Positions 22,587 through 34,665 of a stretch of DNA of 64,000 bases are shown in pieces. The DNA is from Lantana camara (lineage: Eukaryota; Streptophyta; Magnoliopsida; Lamiales; Verbenaceae): assembly GCA_037501455.1 (NCBI GenBank), contig CM074861.1, positions 38,332,001 to 38,396,000 on the forward strand, written 5' to 3'. The notes beneath the pieces were generated by a model that saw only the letters and a list, made by a program, of their open reading frames with translations, did no database searches and was not told the DNA's origin. Position numbers and translations under genes: made by a program. Position 1 is the first letter of the stretch, and each line of letters begins with the position of its first letter.

Positions 22587-24908
22587 CTAAGTGTTAGAAG
22601 AGTTAGTTCCTAGAGTCTGACCGTCGAGACCCATGATGTCAGCAGGAGGATTGAGTATCATTTTTGGAGGGCAGGAAAGTCCATAGCGGAACAGTACCCC
22701 CTCGTTTCTCATTAGATCCTTAGCCTTAATCCATTTTCTCTCATTTTTCATCACGAGGGCCAAACCCTTCGCCCAGTGCTCAAAGAGCTTATTCGCGGAT
22801 CTATCCCTAGCCAGAGGGCCGTCCCCGTGCACTATCCACCCTCGGTGAGCTCCAAAAATCCCCCCGGGAGCCCCAACAAAAAAGTATTTCTCTTTCCAGT
22901 TTTCGCCATATGACGTCGAGGGCGAATCAATCATCTTCAACCCGGATTTGGCTTGAGCATAATAAAACCCGTCAGTCGGAGATGAGCGGGGAGAACGGGC
23001 CACTTGGATTAAGCTGTTGAAGTTGTCTATTGAAGGTTCGCGGCCCATAACCCTCATTAAGATCACAAAGGTGTTTATCAGGGCGATGCCTTTGGGGAGA
23101 ATTTGAGTGGGGCTAAGAACTAAGTAGTTATAGATGTTGGCGACAACGGGCGGAATTGGAAATCTCAAACCGCCGGCCAGGACGGAGTCTAAGTACACTG
23201 TCATCATTCCCGGGGGCGGACGGTTGGCCCTCTCGCCACTCGAGGGCAAGCGAATCCAGTACACGATGTCATCCCAATAAGCCTTGGACTTCAACTCCGC
23301 TTCTTCGAGCGTCAAGATGCTCTCAATCTCGTCAGGCGATCTGTCTGTTTGATGAGGGTTGTTCTGCCTCACCCGGGTCACTGGCTCATTTCCTTTTCTC
23401 TGTCGATGACGGGGAGGCCGGTTGGCCCTCTTTACAACATGGTTATGGACGTCTAAACTAACCACCATGGGACAGTCAGAGGTTTCACCAATCCCATGGG
23501 GCGTTACAATGTGTTCCAAGTCTTTCTCTGTGAACCCTACAATGTCATTCTCTCTTGAGCGTGAAAAGCTGTCGACGGAGAGCACGGGCTTGAGCTGGTA
23601 GGGCCTTTGGTTGTAGCTCCGAACGTGGCGGCGTCGGGAGGCATTAAAGTCGCCACCCGAGGGTCCGCCAGCGATCATGTGGATGACCGCAAAGGGCTGA
23701 TTCTCCACATCGGCCGCTTTACCTTTGCCGCGGTCGGTCGTCTCAGCATGATGGCATCGGGGACTCCTTGAGCGCGAACAGCTTCTCCCCCTAATTCTCG
23801 CTCGTTCGGCGCAGTGTTCGTCGTATCTTTCCAATACTTTCACAAATTCCTTGAGATGCCCCCCAGTGATGAGCCTCTGAATCTCGCTCTCAAGTTGGCG
23901 ACACTCGTTGGTGTCATGACCCTTCTGCTTATGGAAAGCACAGTACTTCCCCGAGCGTTTCTGAGCCTCGGTCTCCCTCAACTTCGGCGGTCTCTTGAAG
24001 AGCTTCTTATCCGCCATGAAATATACTTCAGTGATTGGGCGGTTGAGGGGAATCCGTTCGAACTTGCGCGAAGGCGGGGAATTTCGGCGAGCAGGAATAG
24101 GGCTTCGGCGGTGACCCCTGTTAGATTCTCCTTTATCCTCGGGGACTTTGCTGGGGCGAGGAGCGTTCGCCATTTTCTGATCCCTGGCGATGTACATATC
24201 CTCGAGGGTGAAGTACGAGTCGGCTATGTCCCTAATCTCCATCAACGAGCGTGGCTTCTTCTTGGCTACCTCTTCGACAAATTCCTTGCTGACATAGTAT
24301 TTCATGTTGATAGCACCAAACAACACGTGCCTTAGGAAATCCATGGAGGGCTTTTCAACCAGCAGGATTTCCTTGTTGAATCTACCCATAAAAGACCGGA
24401 GGGTTTCATTTGGGCCCTGCACTAAGCTGTAGAGAGCCGTGGCAGCTGGGGCCGGGGCCTTCAAAGAATTGAAGTGGCTCATGAAGGCGCCGGTTAGATC
24501 CTCGTATCCTCGGATGGAGCGAGGGGGTAACTTCTTGTACCAATATTGTGCCATTCCGATGAGGGAAGTGACAAAGACTTTTGCCCAATAATGGTCGGGA
24601 TGCTCATAAAGGTGCATTAGATGCACGAAGTAATCCAGGTGCTCGGCTGGATCAGTGGTTCCGTCATAGCGGTTGATGGACGTGGGGATTTTGCCCATCC
24701 CTGCTCGGGCCATCAATACCTCATCGACGAGGAGTGAACCGCCTGTCAAAGGCTTTCGGTTCTCGCCCTCGTTATCGCGCTCGTCGTAGTCTTCCTCCCT
24801 CCAGCGGCGAGGGGCCTGGTTCTTGGGGGCACGAGCATCTCTGGCCTTGGATCTCTCGTCCCCGTCACGGGGGACTTGAGACCGTGCTCGAGAGAGCTGC
24901 TCCACCAA
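22587..24908 (-). pseudogene. Gypsy Gag fused to a gypsy-type transposon domain
   Basis: A long open frame of 773 codons. It contains the retrotransposon gag domain (about residues 85-255: AEHLDYFVHLMHLYEHPD, AQYWYKKLPP, ETLRSFMGRFNKE), a zinc knuckle CAFHKQKGHDTNEC, and the start of the protease (VGFTEKDLEHIVTPH ... VVSLDVHNHVVKRA, about residues 455-505). The expected VLVDxGSS active site should come next. Instead the protein continues into unrelated sequence (NRPPRHRQRKG) and then MMTVYLDSVLAGGLRFPIPP ... FFVGAPGG. That stretch resembles the plant 'putative gypsy type transposon' domain (Transposase_28). The frame stays open to a stop at 22587. The true start lies further right, in the 25019-25636 piece. 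Confidence 0.7.
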
Positions 24909-25018
24909 ATTTTGCAGCCCATCTAGTTGGTCTTTGACAGCGGCAATCCGGGCGTCGTCGCCTCCCCTCTTGCCAGTTCTACCCGTGGCCCTGGATTGGA
25001 CCTCCTCTTCATTGTCCC

Positions 25019-25636
25019 TTACCGTGGGGGCCTTCTCTTTCTCCAGGGGGCCCGTTCCTTATCCACCCTCGGGGGCGCGTCCTTTTCCGCTGCTGGCGGC
25101 GGTTGTGCTCGCAGCACGTTCTGAGCTGCTGTTGAGGGATGAACCTGTAGTCCCCCCAAAGGCGCTGTCGTCTGGGCCCCTGCGTTCGAGGGGAAGTATA
25201 CAGAGGTAAAGTGTGTCCAAGCCTTCTGAGCTGCCTGTACTTCGCACTGCGCATAGATCGCCTGAAGCTGCTGCTGGGTTAGCTGGGGCGCCTCCACTCC
25301 TTGAATTTCTTCCGGTAAGGACACAGGGAGTTGACGTGCGCCTACTTGGTAGGGCGGTATTACGGGCACCATGCTTGGTACTACCCCGGGCATCATTCCG
25401 GGTTGTACATAAGCGTATCCCGGCGGTGGCATGGTCATGGAGTACACACCGGGATGGGAGACTAGAACATTGGGGATGAGGGCCGGTAGAGGAGGAACAG
25501 AGTCGGATCCTCCTACCCCGTTTCCACTGGTGGGGAGAGTTGCAGCGGCGACTTCTGTGTTACCGGCCCCATTTCCGACAATTGGGGGTGGTGTATCTCC
25601 GGCAGGGGTATTGTTACCCACGTTTTCTTCATGCAT
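25019..25636 (-). pseudogene. N-terminal part of the gypsy Gag, frameshifted
   Basis: A 205-codon frame starting at an ATG. It is rich in Pro, Gly, Ala and Val (VPPLPALIPNVLVSHPG, MMPGVVPSMVPVIPP) and ends ERAPWRKRRPPR. It overlaps the next reading frame (EKEKAPTVRDNEEE ...), which runs on into the gag domain. A single one-base slip in the C-runs at about 25030-25050 would join them. Both frames are open across the overlap, so this is probably one Gag polyprotein with a frameshift. Its N-terminal composition is typical of Tat-type Gag. Confidence 0.65.
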
Positions 25637-26139
25637 GTACGAAATAAATAAGAATTTATCTAGAAAATGAATCTAAATTATTATCATGACTTTAAAACAT
25701 ATGATTAGTGGCGGAGCACGTATGAGTCAGCTAGTGTCAGCAAACCCATAATTTGAAAATTTTCTCTCTGTGTATTATATATACAAGGGCGATGCCAAGT
25801 ACTAGAATGTGGGGCCAATTGAGCCACTAAAAAAAATTAGTTACATATTTATATATTTTTTCTGTATTTTTAAATTTTTTATTTTAAAAATAATTTTTTG
25901 ATCCCACATAGAAAACGAAAAAAATTTATTTGACTCCCTTAAATTTTAAATTATTGAATAAAATTAAGAAAAAGTCCTTAATCCAAAAATTAAAATTAAA
26001 ATCTATTTAATGATATCTTAAATATTAAAAAAAAAATTAAATAATATGCACCTTGTAGTTTTTTCTCAATTTTAAAACAGTTAGAGATGGAAAAACTACA
26101 ATTTCTAGATCCATTAGTCAAAGAACATGATGGTGCAGG
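25637..26139. other. AT-rich DNA upstream of the gypsy gag
   Basis: This covers the leader of the gypsy element and what looks like foreign AT-rich sequence starting near 25709 (GTGGCGGAGCACG, a phrase common at plant repeat edges). It holds no gene. I could not assign a family. Confidence 0.3.
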
Positions 26140-26990
26140 AATCTGGGTTCCTAAAATGCAACAACACTTTCAATATTTGTTTAAAAGGGGAAAGACCATC
26201 ACAGGTGTGAAAGCCTCAGGAACTGGGTTTCCTTTTGAGCGTGGGTTCTTCTAACTAGGATAACACCAAGAGTGCAAAGTGTGATGATGATGCAACTGTG
26301 GTGAAGATAGTACAGAATTTGGGAAGAAGATGAAGAAAGATGGAGGAATTATGCCCAGTATAATGAGTGCAGTGTGTATATGGAAGATGACTTGGGAGAG
26401 AAAGCATGTGTTCTCCCTTATTTATATGTTAGGGGTGAGGGTAGTTTGGGTAATTTGACCGTGTGGTCCCAAACCTGTGTTGCCCTAACACGTGGCGGTC
26501 TGTGACGGCATGAGAACAATGGCTCTGAAAAGCAGGCGGGCGTGTCAGGTACGAGGTGCGCACTGCTGTTGTGTCAGAGGTTGTTGGTGAGGGCCGTGCG
26601 CTGGGAGGCTCAAGATTAGTCCCGCAGGTGTACGGATGCCCTACAAAGGGGAAGGCCATACTCGAGCGCCAATGATGCTCGAAGGGACGCACGAGGAGGT
26701 CTCCCCTGGCAGATGACCTACGAGCGTCAACTACACGAGCGTTAGAGAGCAGGTGCCCTCGGGGGTGCCTCCCTGGAAATGGTGGTTCTGAGGGCCGTGG
26801 TGTGAGCATCAGTTTTGACAGCTTGAACGCTTTACTTAAACAGTTGGACGAGACTCATGGGCCTGTATTAGTCAGCAAGTGTGTGGGCTGCGTTGACCCG
26901 CGAGCCCATCAATGCGAGCGTCCAATCTCTAAGTCGGCTGATGGCGACATGTGTACGGCTCTGATACGAGCTTGATTTTATGTCCCATCA
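26140..26990 (-). promoter_or_regulatory. Probable 5' LTR / promoter region of the gypsy element
   Basis: This is GC-rich compared with its surroundings and carries the same CGAGCG-type composition as the gypsy body. On the minus strand a TATAAATAAGGGAG box (about 26412-26428) stands where an LTR promoter would be. The right end, read on the minus strand, opens TGATGGGACATAAAATC. A TATCAGAGCC string at about 26964-26973 resembles a primer site but is in the wrong place for one, because no LTR lies to its right. No second LTR copy was found, so the boundaries are guesses. Confidence 0.35.
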
Positions 26991-27869
26991 GAATAGAATT
27001 AGAATTATTTGCAAATTAGTTACATATATCGAGGATATATTTAGTACTTTTTTTTTTTTTTTGGTGAAAATGTATTTAGGACAAAAAAAAAAAAATGGCA
27101 GTCATCAATTATAAAACAAATAGTTTTAAATAAAATATTTAATTTTTTAATAATATATTTTTTTATTTGAAATTAAATTTTTTTATCCCACTATATGACA
27201 ATCCTAAAGTCCCCCTTGTATATATATATATATATGTTTAACATCAGTACATTACTGACAGAAATTTGAGAGTGATAGACTAATATGACCATTAAACAAA
27301 AAAAGAAAATCTGTCTATGTAGTATATAGATATTTTGAATTAAAAAAAAATAAAAATGACCCTCGACTTTAGAGGTCTGGTTTCTACCACTGTGTATGAA
27401 TAAGTGGTGAGTAGAAATGTAGAATCTGGGAATCAATTATTAGTCATATTATCCAAAATAAAATCCAGCAATATGCGATTCAATACTTTTTTTTTCTTTT
27501 CTGATTTTACGTTGGATATATGATTGGTAAATTCTTTAACTTCTGGTTTAGATGTCTCAATCCCAGACCCTTAGTGTCAGGTTTGTAAATTGAAACTTCA
27601 ATTGAAACAGGCAAACAGCCTGTGCTGCATGCAATAACCGTAACTGATAAATAATAACCAATGGCCCACAGATTTGGCCAACGTAAATATGTAACGTGAA
27701 ATGGCTTATATCTTGACAATGGACGTACCTACTTTAACAGTTAACTCTTTTGAATTAAACAACTTACGCCACCTTCAATTTGGATACGATCAAGATTTGA
27801 CGTTCTCAAGCTTTGTGATATTTTGAGCCACAATTCTGTAAGTGATTAACCGATTATCAGCGGAGAGAC
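26991..27869. other. AT-rich region upstream of the SCPL pseudogene
   Basis: Holds T and A homopolymers (27049-27061 and 27083-27094) and a TA microsatellite (27218-27234). No coding signal. The last few hundred bases would be the promoter of the SCPL gene, but I see no clear TATA box at a fitting distance. Confidence 0.35.
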
Positions 27870-28257
27870 ATGAAACTTATGTGGTGGCATTTGGTTGTTT
27901 CGTTTCTTGTACTCGTATTCGTGAGTACTGGAAGATCGCAGTCAATTATCAAGACTCTCCAGGGCTATCCCGGACCTCTACCTTTCAAGCTAGAAACTGG
28001 GTACGAGGATTGTTGTTGATTTATCAACTGTACAAGTTTGTAACTTGGCTGTTTACTCATATTTTATCGTGAGTTTTGTGTGTGTATCTCATAGAACTGT
28101 TGTAATGAGTAGGTATATTGGTGTGGGAGAAAACGATGAAGTGCAGTTGTTTTATTACTTCTTCGAATCAGAGAAGAATCCGGAGAGGGATCCCCTGCTG
28201 CTATGGATCGCCGGCGGACCTGGCTGCTCGTGTTTTTCCCCCTCATTTATCAAATTG

Positions 28258-28279
28258 GTCTCTCTCTCTCTCTCTCTCA
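28258..28279. repeat. CT microsatellite at the start of SCPL intron 2
   Basis: An uninterrupted TC run directly after the intron 2 donor (GT at 28258). It may have expanded from the polypyrimidine context and may disturb the donor. Confidence 0.6.
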
Positions 28280-29379
28280 TTTTATGTATTTAGTTTAAAA
28301 GTGAAACTTTACCAAAAAATTGCGCTTAAGGCTTAAGCTACTCTGGTTATATGTAGGTCCATTGGCTTTTGATTTAGCAACATTTGATGGAAGCTTACCT
28401 TCCTTTGTTATAAACCAATATTGATGGACTAAGGTACGTCCGCTTGAAACTGCTCTTCTTTCATGCTTAATTTCCAGTGTCTACTTTTATACTTTGTAAT
28501 GATTCAATGACGAAATATATACAATATGTTCCAGATTGCTAATATTATATTCCTGGACTCCCCTGCTGGAGCTGGATTCTCCTATGCTACAACGACACAA
28601 AGTTACAGTAACTCTGACACTAAAAAGGCCAACTATGATCACTTTTTTTTGAGAAAGGTAAACTTCGACTAGATTGAAAGGGAGTAGAAAGATATGCTCT
28701 TGATTTTAAGGCATAATTACGAATATCCCCTGAGTTATTGTCCAAAACAGAAAAACCACACTGAGCAGGGTGTTATTTATAGTTTATCACGGTGTTCTTT
28801 GTAATTTCTCAATCAAGAGGATCTTTCTTTTTTTTTTTTTTCGTAGTTGGATCAAACTGAAGGGGTTATTCGTAACCATCCCTATATTTTAGTTAAACAA
28901 GTCCCTTAAATATCATCTCGGTGGTTGTTGGATCACCCAAAGTTTGTGAAGAATCCTCTATATATTGGAGGTGACTCTTATGGAGGGAAAATTGTGCCAA
29001 TGGTTGCTCTGGAAATAGCAAAAGGTAAGATTTAAGGCGATTAATTAATAATTTTGGGATTCTTACAGTTTTTTTTTCAGTAAATTGAAAAGAGTGATTT
29101 CTTAATACTCTAGGTAATGAGGCAGGACTGGAGCCACGGATGTTTCTCCAAGTAAATCTTGTTCTTGAGTTATTACTTGACTTTGATTTGTTATCTTTCG
29201 GGAATATTTTGATGTATTGATAGCCATTTCTTAGGGATACATCATCGGCAATGCATGGAGAGAACCAAATGCCGATATTAATGAAAGAATTCCTTATGCT
29301 CATGGAATGGCGCTCGTATCAGATGAACATTTTGAGGTAATTTTCGTTGGAATATCAAAATTCGCATAATTATATGTTA

Positions 29380-30657
29380 GGGAATATTACAATTTTGGTC
29401 ATCCAACTATACCACTTATTCTCTTTTAGTCCCCCACTTTCCAATTTAATAAGAATGGCCACTGAACTACCATATTTTTTTCAAAGTTGGTCCCGCCATC
29501 AGCATTGATGTTAAGTTAGACGAACCCTAATTTCTGGCCTATTTTGATGCATTTTTTTTTTTGCCTTTTCCCTCATTTCTTGTACCTGTTGCAGATGTGA
29601 AGGTGCACCAAGGTGTCTTCCATCTCTCTTCCCCTTAAGAACTCAAGAGCAGAAGCTCTGTTGCATGTGAGTTAATTTCCACAAATTGAATTGATAATGG
29701 GTTTCTTTGGATAGGTTGATGATGTTAATGAATATGTTTGAGCAGGTATAAATATAGAGGATACAAGATTCCTTGGATCAAAGGTGCTTATGATTATGAA
29801 TACTTTGTAATGATGTGTCTTTTTTATTCTTGATGGATGTATCAAGGTTTGAGAAATAATTAGGCATATTGTTGATTTTCTTAACAGAGAAGTTGAGGAA
29901 AAGGACAGTGAAAAGTGAGCTATAAAAATCAGAGCTTGACTTCAGAGTTAAGCGTCCATGATATTGATGGGACCATCAGAAGCAGTACAGTTGAGGTATT
30001 CTCTTGAAAATCCAATGCTTTTATCATTTCGTATTCAGTCTTTTATGCTATCAAGAGATTATTAGAGGTGTTTGATAAAATTCCCCAAAGAATGACATGA
30101 ATGTTGTCCTTTGAGCAGGATGCTCCACTTGAGATGTCAAGTTCTGGGTCTAAGAGCAGCTCCGGAGTCGAAACGCAATGGAAACTTCAAACGAAGAACG
30201 GTAGTAACAACAACATTCATGAGGAAGAGAAATCTGGTGCACCTTCACAGCAGCAATAGAAGAGAAGAGGGAAAAGGCAAAAAACCGTGCCAAAATAGGC
30301 CAGAAATTAGGGTTCCGTCTAACTTAACGCTAATCAAGTTCTGGGTCTAAGAGCAGCTCCGGAGTCGAAACGCAATGGAAACTTCAAACGAAGAACGGTA
30401 GTAACAACAACATTCATGAGGAAGAGAAATCTGGTGCACCTTCACAGCAGCAATAGAAGAGATGAGGGAAAAGGCAAAAAACCGTGCCAAAATAGGCCAG
30501 AAATTAGGGTTCCGTCTAACTTAACGCTAATGTTGACGGCGGGACCAACTTAAAAAAAAAAAATGATAGTTCAGTGACCATTCTTGTTAAATTGGAAAGT
30601 GGGGGACTAAAAGAGAATAAGTGGTATAATTGGATGACCAAAATTATAATATTCCCT
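29380..30657. mobile_element. MULE-like element with long inverted repeats and captured exons
   Basis: The left arm (GGGAATATTACAATTTTGG, from 29380) recurs inverted at the right end (to 30657), with about 190 bases of imperfect inverted repeat. The flanks TATATGTTA (29371-29379) and TACATGTTA (30658-30666) form a 9-base duplication with one mismatch, the length expected of Mutator-like elements. The interior contains exon-like pieces, including KIPWIK-type and HDIDGTIRSS segments. A last exon after TTTGAGCAG reads DAPLEMSSSGSKSSSGVE and ends in a stop. These fit capture of a host gene (Pack-MULE). There is no transposase. A 197-base direct duplication lies at 30137-30530. Confidence 0.65.
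30137..30530. repeat. Tandem duplication of 197 bases inside the MULE-like element
   Basis: Copy one is 30137-30333 and copy two 30334-30530. They are nearly identical; I see one substitution (AGAAGAGAAGAGG versus AGAAGAGATGAGG). The unit covers the captured last exon and the inner part of the right inverted repeat. Confidence 0.9.
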
Positions 30658-31283
30658 TACATGTTATTTACATATGAGATTAGGTAAAAATATAAATTTC
30701 AGGTCGCGAAGAACAGCTGTCATGGGGAGTACGTCAATCAAGATCCCAATAATGTACGGTGCCAGTCCGCTCTTTGGCTCATCATCAATAAGGTACATAT
30801 CTCCATGGTATTTTATTTATTTTTCCGAATATACTAAATTTCAATTTAATGATAAACCAAATCATGATAGTTTACCCACATGACTATGAAATGCAGTGCA
30901 TCGATCCAATCAACATTTGGCACATTTTGGAGCCCAATTGCAATTTTACGTACCTGAAATCTAATGGTTTTCCATCAGACAAACCAAGCTTATTCATAGA
31001 AGATGATCCAATTGATCTCATCTACTTGTCCCAACATGAGCGACCTTCGTGCCGGGTAACTTCTCTACCTTGCCTTTCTACTCATTTCTTAATTTTTTAC
31101 TCAGCTTAATTACGAATTAGTCACTCTTAATTCATTTATTACAGAAAGAAAATTTGGAAATTCCATTATGAATATATGAATACCACAACAAAGACATTGA
31201 TTCCATATTGAATCAAATTAACTCTTAGATAAGTTAATTGACTGTATTTTTATGACATATTCACACTTTTTTTCTTAATTTTT

Positions 31284-31774
31284 AGGGAGAATTACATACG
31301 GGTCCCTAAGGTTTGGCCTAATTACAGAGCGATCTACATAACTTTGGATTTTACATGATAGTCCCTAAGGTTTGATGCCGTTAGAAGTCCCTGTTGACCG
31401 TTAGGGTTCCGTCAACCCCTGAATTTTTTCTTCCAAAATTGCCCCTGATTTTTATTAGGGAGAATTACATACAGGTCCCTAAAGGTTTGGCCTAATTACC
31501 GGGCGGTCCACACAACTTTGGATTTTACATGATAGTCCCTAAAGGTTTGGCCTAATTACCGGACGGTCCACACAACTTTGGATTTTACATGATAGTCCCT
31601 AAAAAAAATCAGGGGCAATTTCGGAAGAAAAAATTCAGGGGTTGACGGAACCCTAACGGTCAACAGGGACTTCTAACGGAATCAAACCTTAGGGACTATC
31701 ATGTAAAATCCAAAGTTATGTGAACCGCTCTGTAATTAGGCCAAACCTTTAGGGACCTGTATGTCATTCGCCCT
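31284..31774. mobile_element. Foldback MITE in SCPL intron 9
   Basis: The ends AGGGAGAATTACATAC (31284) and its inverse GTATGTCATTCGCCCT (31774) belong to arms about 170 bases long that pair with each other. The flanks AATTTTT (31277-31283 and 31775-31781) form a 7- or 8-base duplication. The left side contains a second partial copy of the arm (31456-31607), which itself has a short internal duplication of GGTTTGGCCTAATTACCGG. It has no coding capacity. Fragments of the family occur elsewhere (14868-14911). Confidence 0.75.
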
Positions 31775-33032
31775 AATTTTTATTTCACTATTTTGTGATT
31801 ACACCAAACCTCAGGGATAATGAATCTAAATCTCCCTATTCTTGGATTATTTGTCATAATTAAGAGCAATATCTTGTTGTTTACAGACTTATAATTACAT
31901 TACATCTTATGTGTGGGCAAATGATCAAACTGTCCAAGAAGCCCTTCACGTCAGAAAGGTACGTGAAATTCTTAGTTTAATAAACTGCTGGGTAGTACGA
32001 GGGACTATTTCGTGAAAACAACATCAATATCTGTTTCTAATGTTAAAGTAAGGAAAATCAGGGAACAATAACTTATTGGAGAAGATGCAATTCTTCGATA
32101 TCCCAAGAATACGATTATGATGTGCAAAACGTTCTCACACATCATCAACTTCTTAATGACAAAGGCTTTCGAGCTTTGGCATACAGGTGAGTCATTTTAA
32201 TGAACACATATGTAATTAATGAGGTAATTACGAGGGAACTCCAAGTTTAGATGTACTTACACTTATATCCTAGTCAGAAAATTTTAATAAATGGGAACTA
32301 TCTGTAATCCAGTATTAGGGGATTCCGTATAACTCGAATTACGTAGGTATTATTTAAGTATAGTTACATTTAAATATGAGTACTACCTGTAATTATTTCA
32401 TCTTAATTTAGAAGCTAGACAGGATTACCCCCAAAATTATATATTTTCACTTCATGTAGTTCAGTAGCTCCATTAATATGTTATAGCAATTTTTGCTTAA
32501 TTTTATTATGTTTTTCAAGACATGCATGCAAATACCTACACCATAATATGGTTTTTATGCAACACTCCAATATATAGACGCCACATTTTGTATAATTACG
32601 GAAAAATTCATTTGATATTAAAAATTTACCATACGATTCCCGAAGTTGCTATTTCTAATACCCAAGAAAATTTTCTATAAATACGTCAAACCTAAGGGGT
32701 AGTTATTAGTGTAATTAAGTCGCCAAATATAAACAGACTCATGTGATGTGTTCTTCTTTAGCGGTGATCATGACATGGCTGTGCCTTATCTAAGCACCTT
32801 AAAATGGATACGCGAATTGAATCTCAGCCTTGATGATGAATGGAGCATGGACTCTGGATGGTCAAGTTGCAGGGTTAGTTCTCATTTCTACATATGCATT
32901 CATTAACTGCACAAAAATTAATCCAGAAAATGATTAATTCTTTACAGATACACATTGAAGTACAAGAACAGCCGAGATTACCTCACTTTTGCAACGGTTA
33001 AGGCAAGTTTATTTCGTTAAATCATGTTAAAA

Positions 33033-33037
33033 GACCT
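33033..33037. repeat. Target site duplication GACCT (left)
   Basis: Matches 40762-40766. Confidence 0.92.
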
Positions 33038-34239
33038 TGTTAGAAATCAAGAGGGGGGGGGGGGGGGGGGGGTGAATTGATCTTATAGACTTTTTCGCAC
33101 AATGCTTTGCACAACTTCGATAGATCAATCAGAGTGACCAATCAACACATAAATATATCAAAGATAATCTTGTTGAGTCAATCGCAAAGATTTAGAGCTA
33201 GCAAGCTCATGCAGAAGTATCAGAGTGATGGTGCAGCTAAATCAATCTTCAATGATTCAACTTGAATCAATATAGATATAGTTTCAAGATAAAGATCTTG
33301 AGTGTAACTTTTAAGCACAGATCTTGAACTCTGCAGTTTCACAATCTCGGTTCTTTGGGAATTTAGCTTCTAACCCAGTCGAAGCAAAGCTTCAAATTAT
33401 CACAGCTTCAAATCTTGGTACATTATATGTTCAATGGTCACAACTTCTTTAACCAAGATATTTCAAATACGCAATGTTCATGTAGTCCAGATGCTCAACC
33501 AAGAGCTTATCAATATGATGGATATAGAATAGATAAAGCACAGAAGAATAGCTCTGCCTAGAGCAAACAGGTCTCAACCAAATATAAAGAAAAGCAAGAA
33601 CACGAGACAAGATTGTTTAGAGAGGTTTGGCCTCCAAGGTTGTGTAAAACACAAACCAAGAAGATTAATCCTCTACCTAAGGTTGTTAAGCTTAGGATTT
33701 TCAACCGGTCACTTTGATAGAATGAAAGATTACAAAATACAACACAAATAGAGCCTGTTCGGTACCCTCAGCAAACTAAGGCCCGGTACAATACGAACCA
33801 AACTCTAGGATCCCCAAACTTCTTGTAACACTACCCACCAAAAGACACTAACTCTTTTATCCGGTGTAAACAAAGTAGCAGCAAACAAAGAATGGAAGAA
33901 TCAGGTTCTTGTGTTGAAGATGATCCTCTTTTATAGCTTGAATAATATGATGACCGTTGCACCAATTTTGAAATTCAAATTGATTGTCTTCCCAAGGCAC
34001 CAACGTCTCTTGTTTATTTTCTTTCAGCAGTACCAACAAGTGGGAGAGAGATTATCAAGACTTGAGTTCCTGAAAGAGGTTTTTGCAAGTTGTAATATAA
34101 TATTGTTTAATCCCTCAAAACCTGTGCAACATGTTTCCACTAATTGATCTCAGGAGGTCTTCTGGAAAGGTTTGTTCCAGTGATGCTTCCGATACAGTCA
34201 TACTTCTTTTGGCTCAATCAAAAACTTTGATGTTCAACA
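33038..34239 (-). repeat. 3' LTR (1202 bases)
   Basis: Starts TGTTAGAAATC and ends GATGTTCAACA. It contains a run of 20 G at 33053-33072. The matching run in the other LTR is 17, which accounts for the whole 3-base length difference. Confidence 0.9.
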
Positions 34240-34665
34240 ATCTCCCCCTTTTTGAAGATGACAAAAAGTGTTTTCCTGTCAGAGGAAGAATTTGGAGTGT
34301 TGTTGGAACTCCCCCTATCTTTGAGCTTTCCTTGTTAACAATGCTTCCCCTGTCAAATACCAAAGTACAGATGCAAGAAAATATAGCTCCCAGTTTGTAG
34401 CAAACTAGCAAACTCCCCCTGTCAAATAGCATAGAATAATACAAGTGCAGTATATGTAGAGAGTGAACTTAATTATGAGTGACAATGTTTATGAAATGCA
34501 AAGTGACATTTGTTCAGTAGTCAAACATAAGAAACATAAAGTACAGATTAAACATAAAGCACATGTAGTAGAAGATGGATGAGAATCAACTCAACCTACT
34601 CAACCAGACAGGAATTAACACGAATATTAGCTCAGCCACTCCCCCTTCATCATTAAGAAGGGGAA

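Larger units (their letters stand above)
16593..25636 (-). mobile_element. Decayed Tat-type Ty3/gypsy retrotransposon body
   Basis: Reading right to left on the minus strand, the order is Gag N-terminus, gag domain and zinc knuckle, protease (broken by foreign sequence), reverse transcriptase, RNase H, a second RNase H, integrase zinc domain, integrase core and integrase C-terminus. Reverse transcriptase before integrase makes it Ty3/gypsy. The extra RNase H with the NNEAEYEALIQGL motif marks the Tat lineage. Several in-frame stops, at least two frame changes, a deletion in reverse transcriptase and a solo-LTR insertion in integrase make it dead. I could not define a matching LTR pair. The CACTA end on the left may have removed the 3' LTR, and the 5' LTR candidate is listed separately. 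Confidence 0.85.

Noticed and set aside
26954..26975. TATCAGAGCC string on the minus strand as a primer binding site for the gypsy element
   Set aside because: It lies on the wrong side of the presumed LTR promoter and no LTR is recognisable to its right. Kept only as a note on the promoter-region entry.
27842..28293. Independent small genes overlapping the first SCPL exons
   Set aside because: They are alternative frames of SCPL exon 1 and exon 2 sequence. The exon model explains the conserved motifs and splice sites.
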